Of a DNA stretch of 7,174 nucleotides, positions 7,116 to 7,174 are shown one piece after another. This DNA comes from an uncultured Ruminococcus sp. (GTDB lineage: Bacteria > Bacillota > Clostridia > Oscillospirales > Acutalibacteraceae), in NCBI GenBank assembly GCA_902772795.1, contig CACYBZ010000166.1:1-7174 (forward strand), read 5' to 3'. Made by a program: the position numbers and the translations under genes. The notes beneath the pieces are model-generated. The model was not told the DNA's origin. It did not search any database and worked only from the letters and a program-made list of their open reading frames with translations. How positions within the stretch are numbered: the stretch's first letter is position 1; every line of letters starts with the position of its first letter.

Positions 7116-7174
7116 GTGGTAGTGAACAATGAAGAACTATCACCACAGGAAGAACTCGTACAGGATATTGTTTC
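7116..7174 (+). CDS. Partial: C-terminal part of an IS607-like serine recombinase
   Basis: A reading frame entering from a GTG start, with GAAAGGAG (7101-7108) seven bases upstream, and running off the window. The 20 visible residues include NNEELSPQEELVQDIVS. From memory this resembles the region just before the C-terminal tail of IS607-family transposase-resolvases, where EELVQDLISIIHVFSCR-type sequences are typical. In an intact protein this segment lies well after the MerR-like DNA-binding domain and the catalytic serine, so what starts here lacks both. The frame is open upstream only to a TAA at 7086-7088 and encodes VERSTLVVVNN, which may be further recombinase remnant joined by deletion. 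It is probably a decayed tnpA; a tnpB-type gene could follow. Assignment rests on a short peptide. Confidence 0.5.
   Translation, partial: MVVNNEELSPQEELVQDIV

Noticed and set aside
1..7174. CRISPR array, tRNA or rRNA gene
   Set aside because: No regularly spaced repeats and no tRNA- or rRNA-like segments were seen in the intergenic DNA.

Overview
The window looks like chromosomal DNA of a low-GC Gram-positive gut-type bacterium, most likely a Clostridia/Oscillospiraceae (Ruminococcus-like) species. The basis is an AT-rich composition, strong AAAGGAG-type ribosome binding sites, Firmicutes-style protein sequences, and a hairpin-rich intergenic repeat of a kind I associate with Ruminococcus-type genomes. 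The genus is an inference; no rRNA or other decisive marker is present.

Left block, minus strand, read right to left: a VanZ-family membrane protein (4437-4916, TTG start), a MATE multidrug efflux transporter (2923-4314), and the nucleotide excision repair ATPase UvrA (91-2910). The MATE stop codon overlaps the uvrA Shine-Dalgarno, so those two are almost certainly co-transcribed and probably translationally coupled. A near-consensus promoter lies upstream of vanZ (4952-4979) and may drive the whole block.

Divergent control region (4917-5132): it holds the vanZ promoter, a separate extended -10 promoter firing right (5064-5092), and a perfect 13-bp direct repeat exactly 40 bp apart that overlaps the vanZ -10. 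This looks like a possible operator pair.

Right block, plus strand: a COG2426-type small membrane protein (5133-5615), then 144 bp of non-coding DNA with four consecutive hairpins (5631-5742), then a YhiN/HI0933/BaiN-type FAD-dependent oxidoreductase (5760-7031). The hairpin region ends in the ribosome binding site of the oxidoreductase. A decayed second copy of most of this hairpin element can be recognised at 4349-4443, overlapping the vanZ stop codon.

Right edge (7089-7174): the start of a reading frame that resembles the C-terminal part of an IS607-family serine recombinase, so a mobile-element remnant or boundary probably begins here.

The main genes belong to known families. I found no convincing new multi-gene defence or metabolic system. 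The points worth a second look are the paired intergenic repeat, the operator-like direct repeat, the MATE-uvrA coupling and the truncated recombinase.
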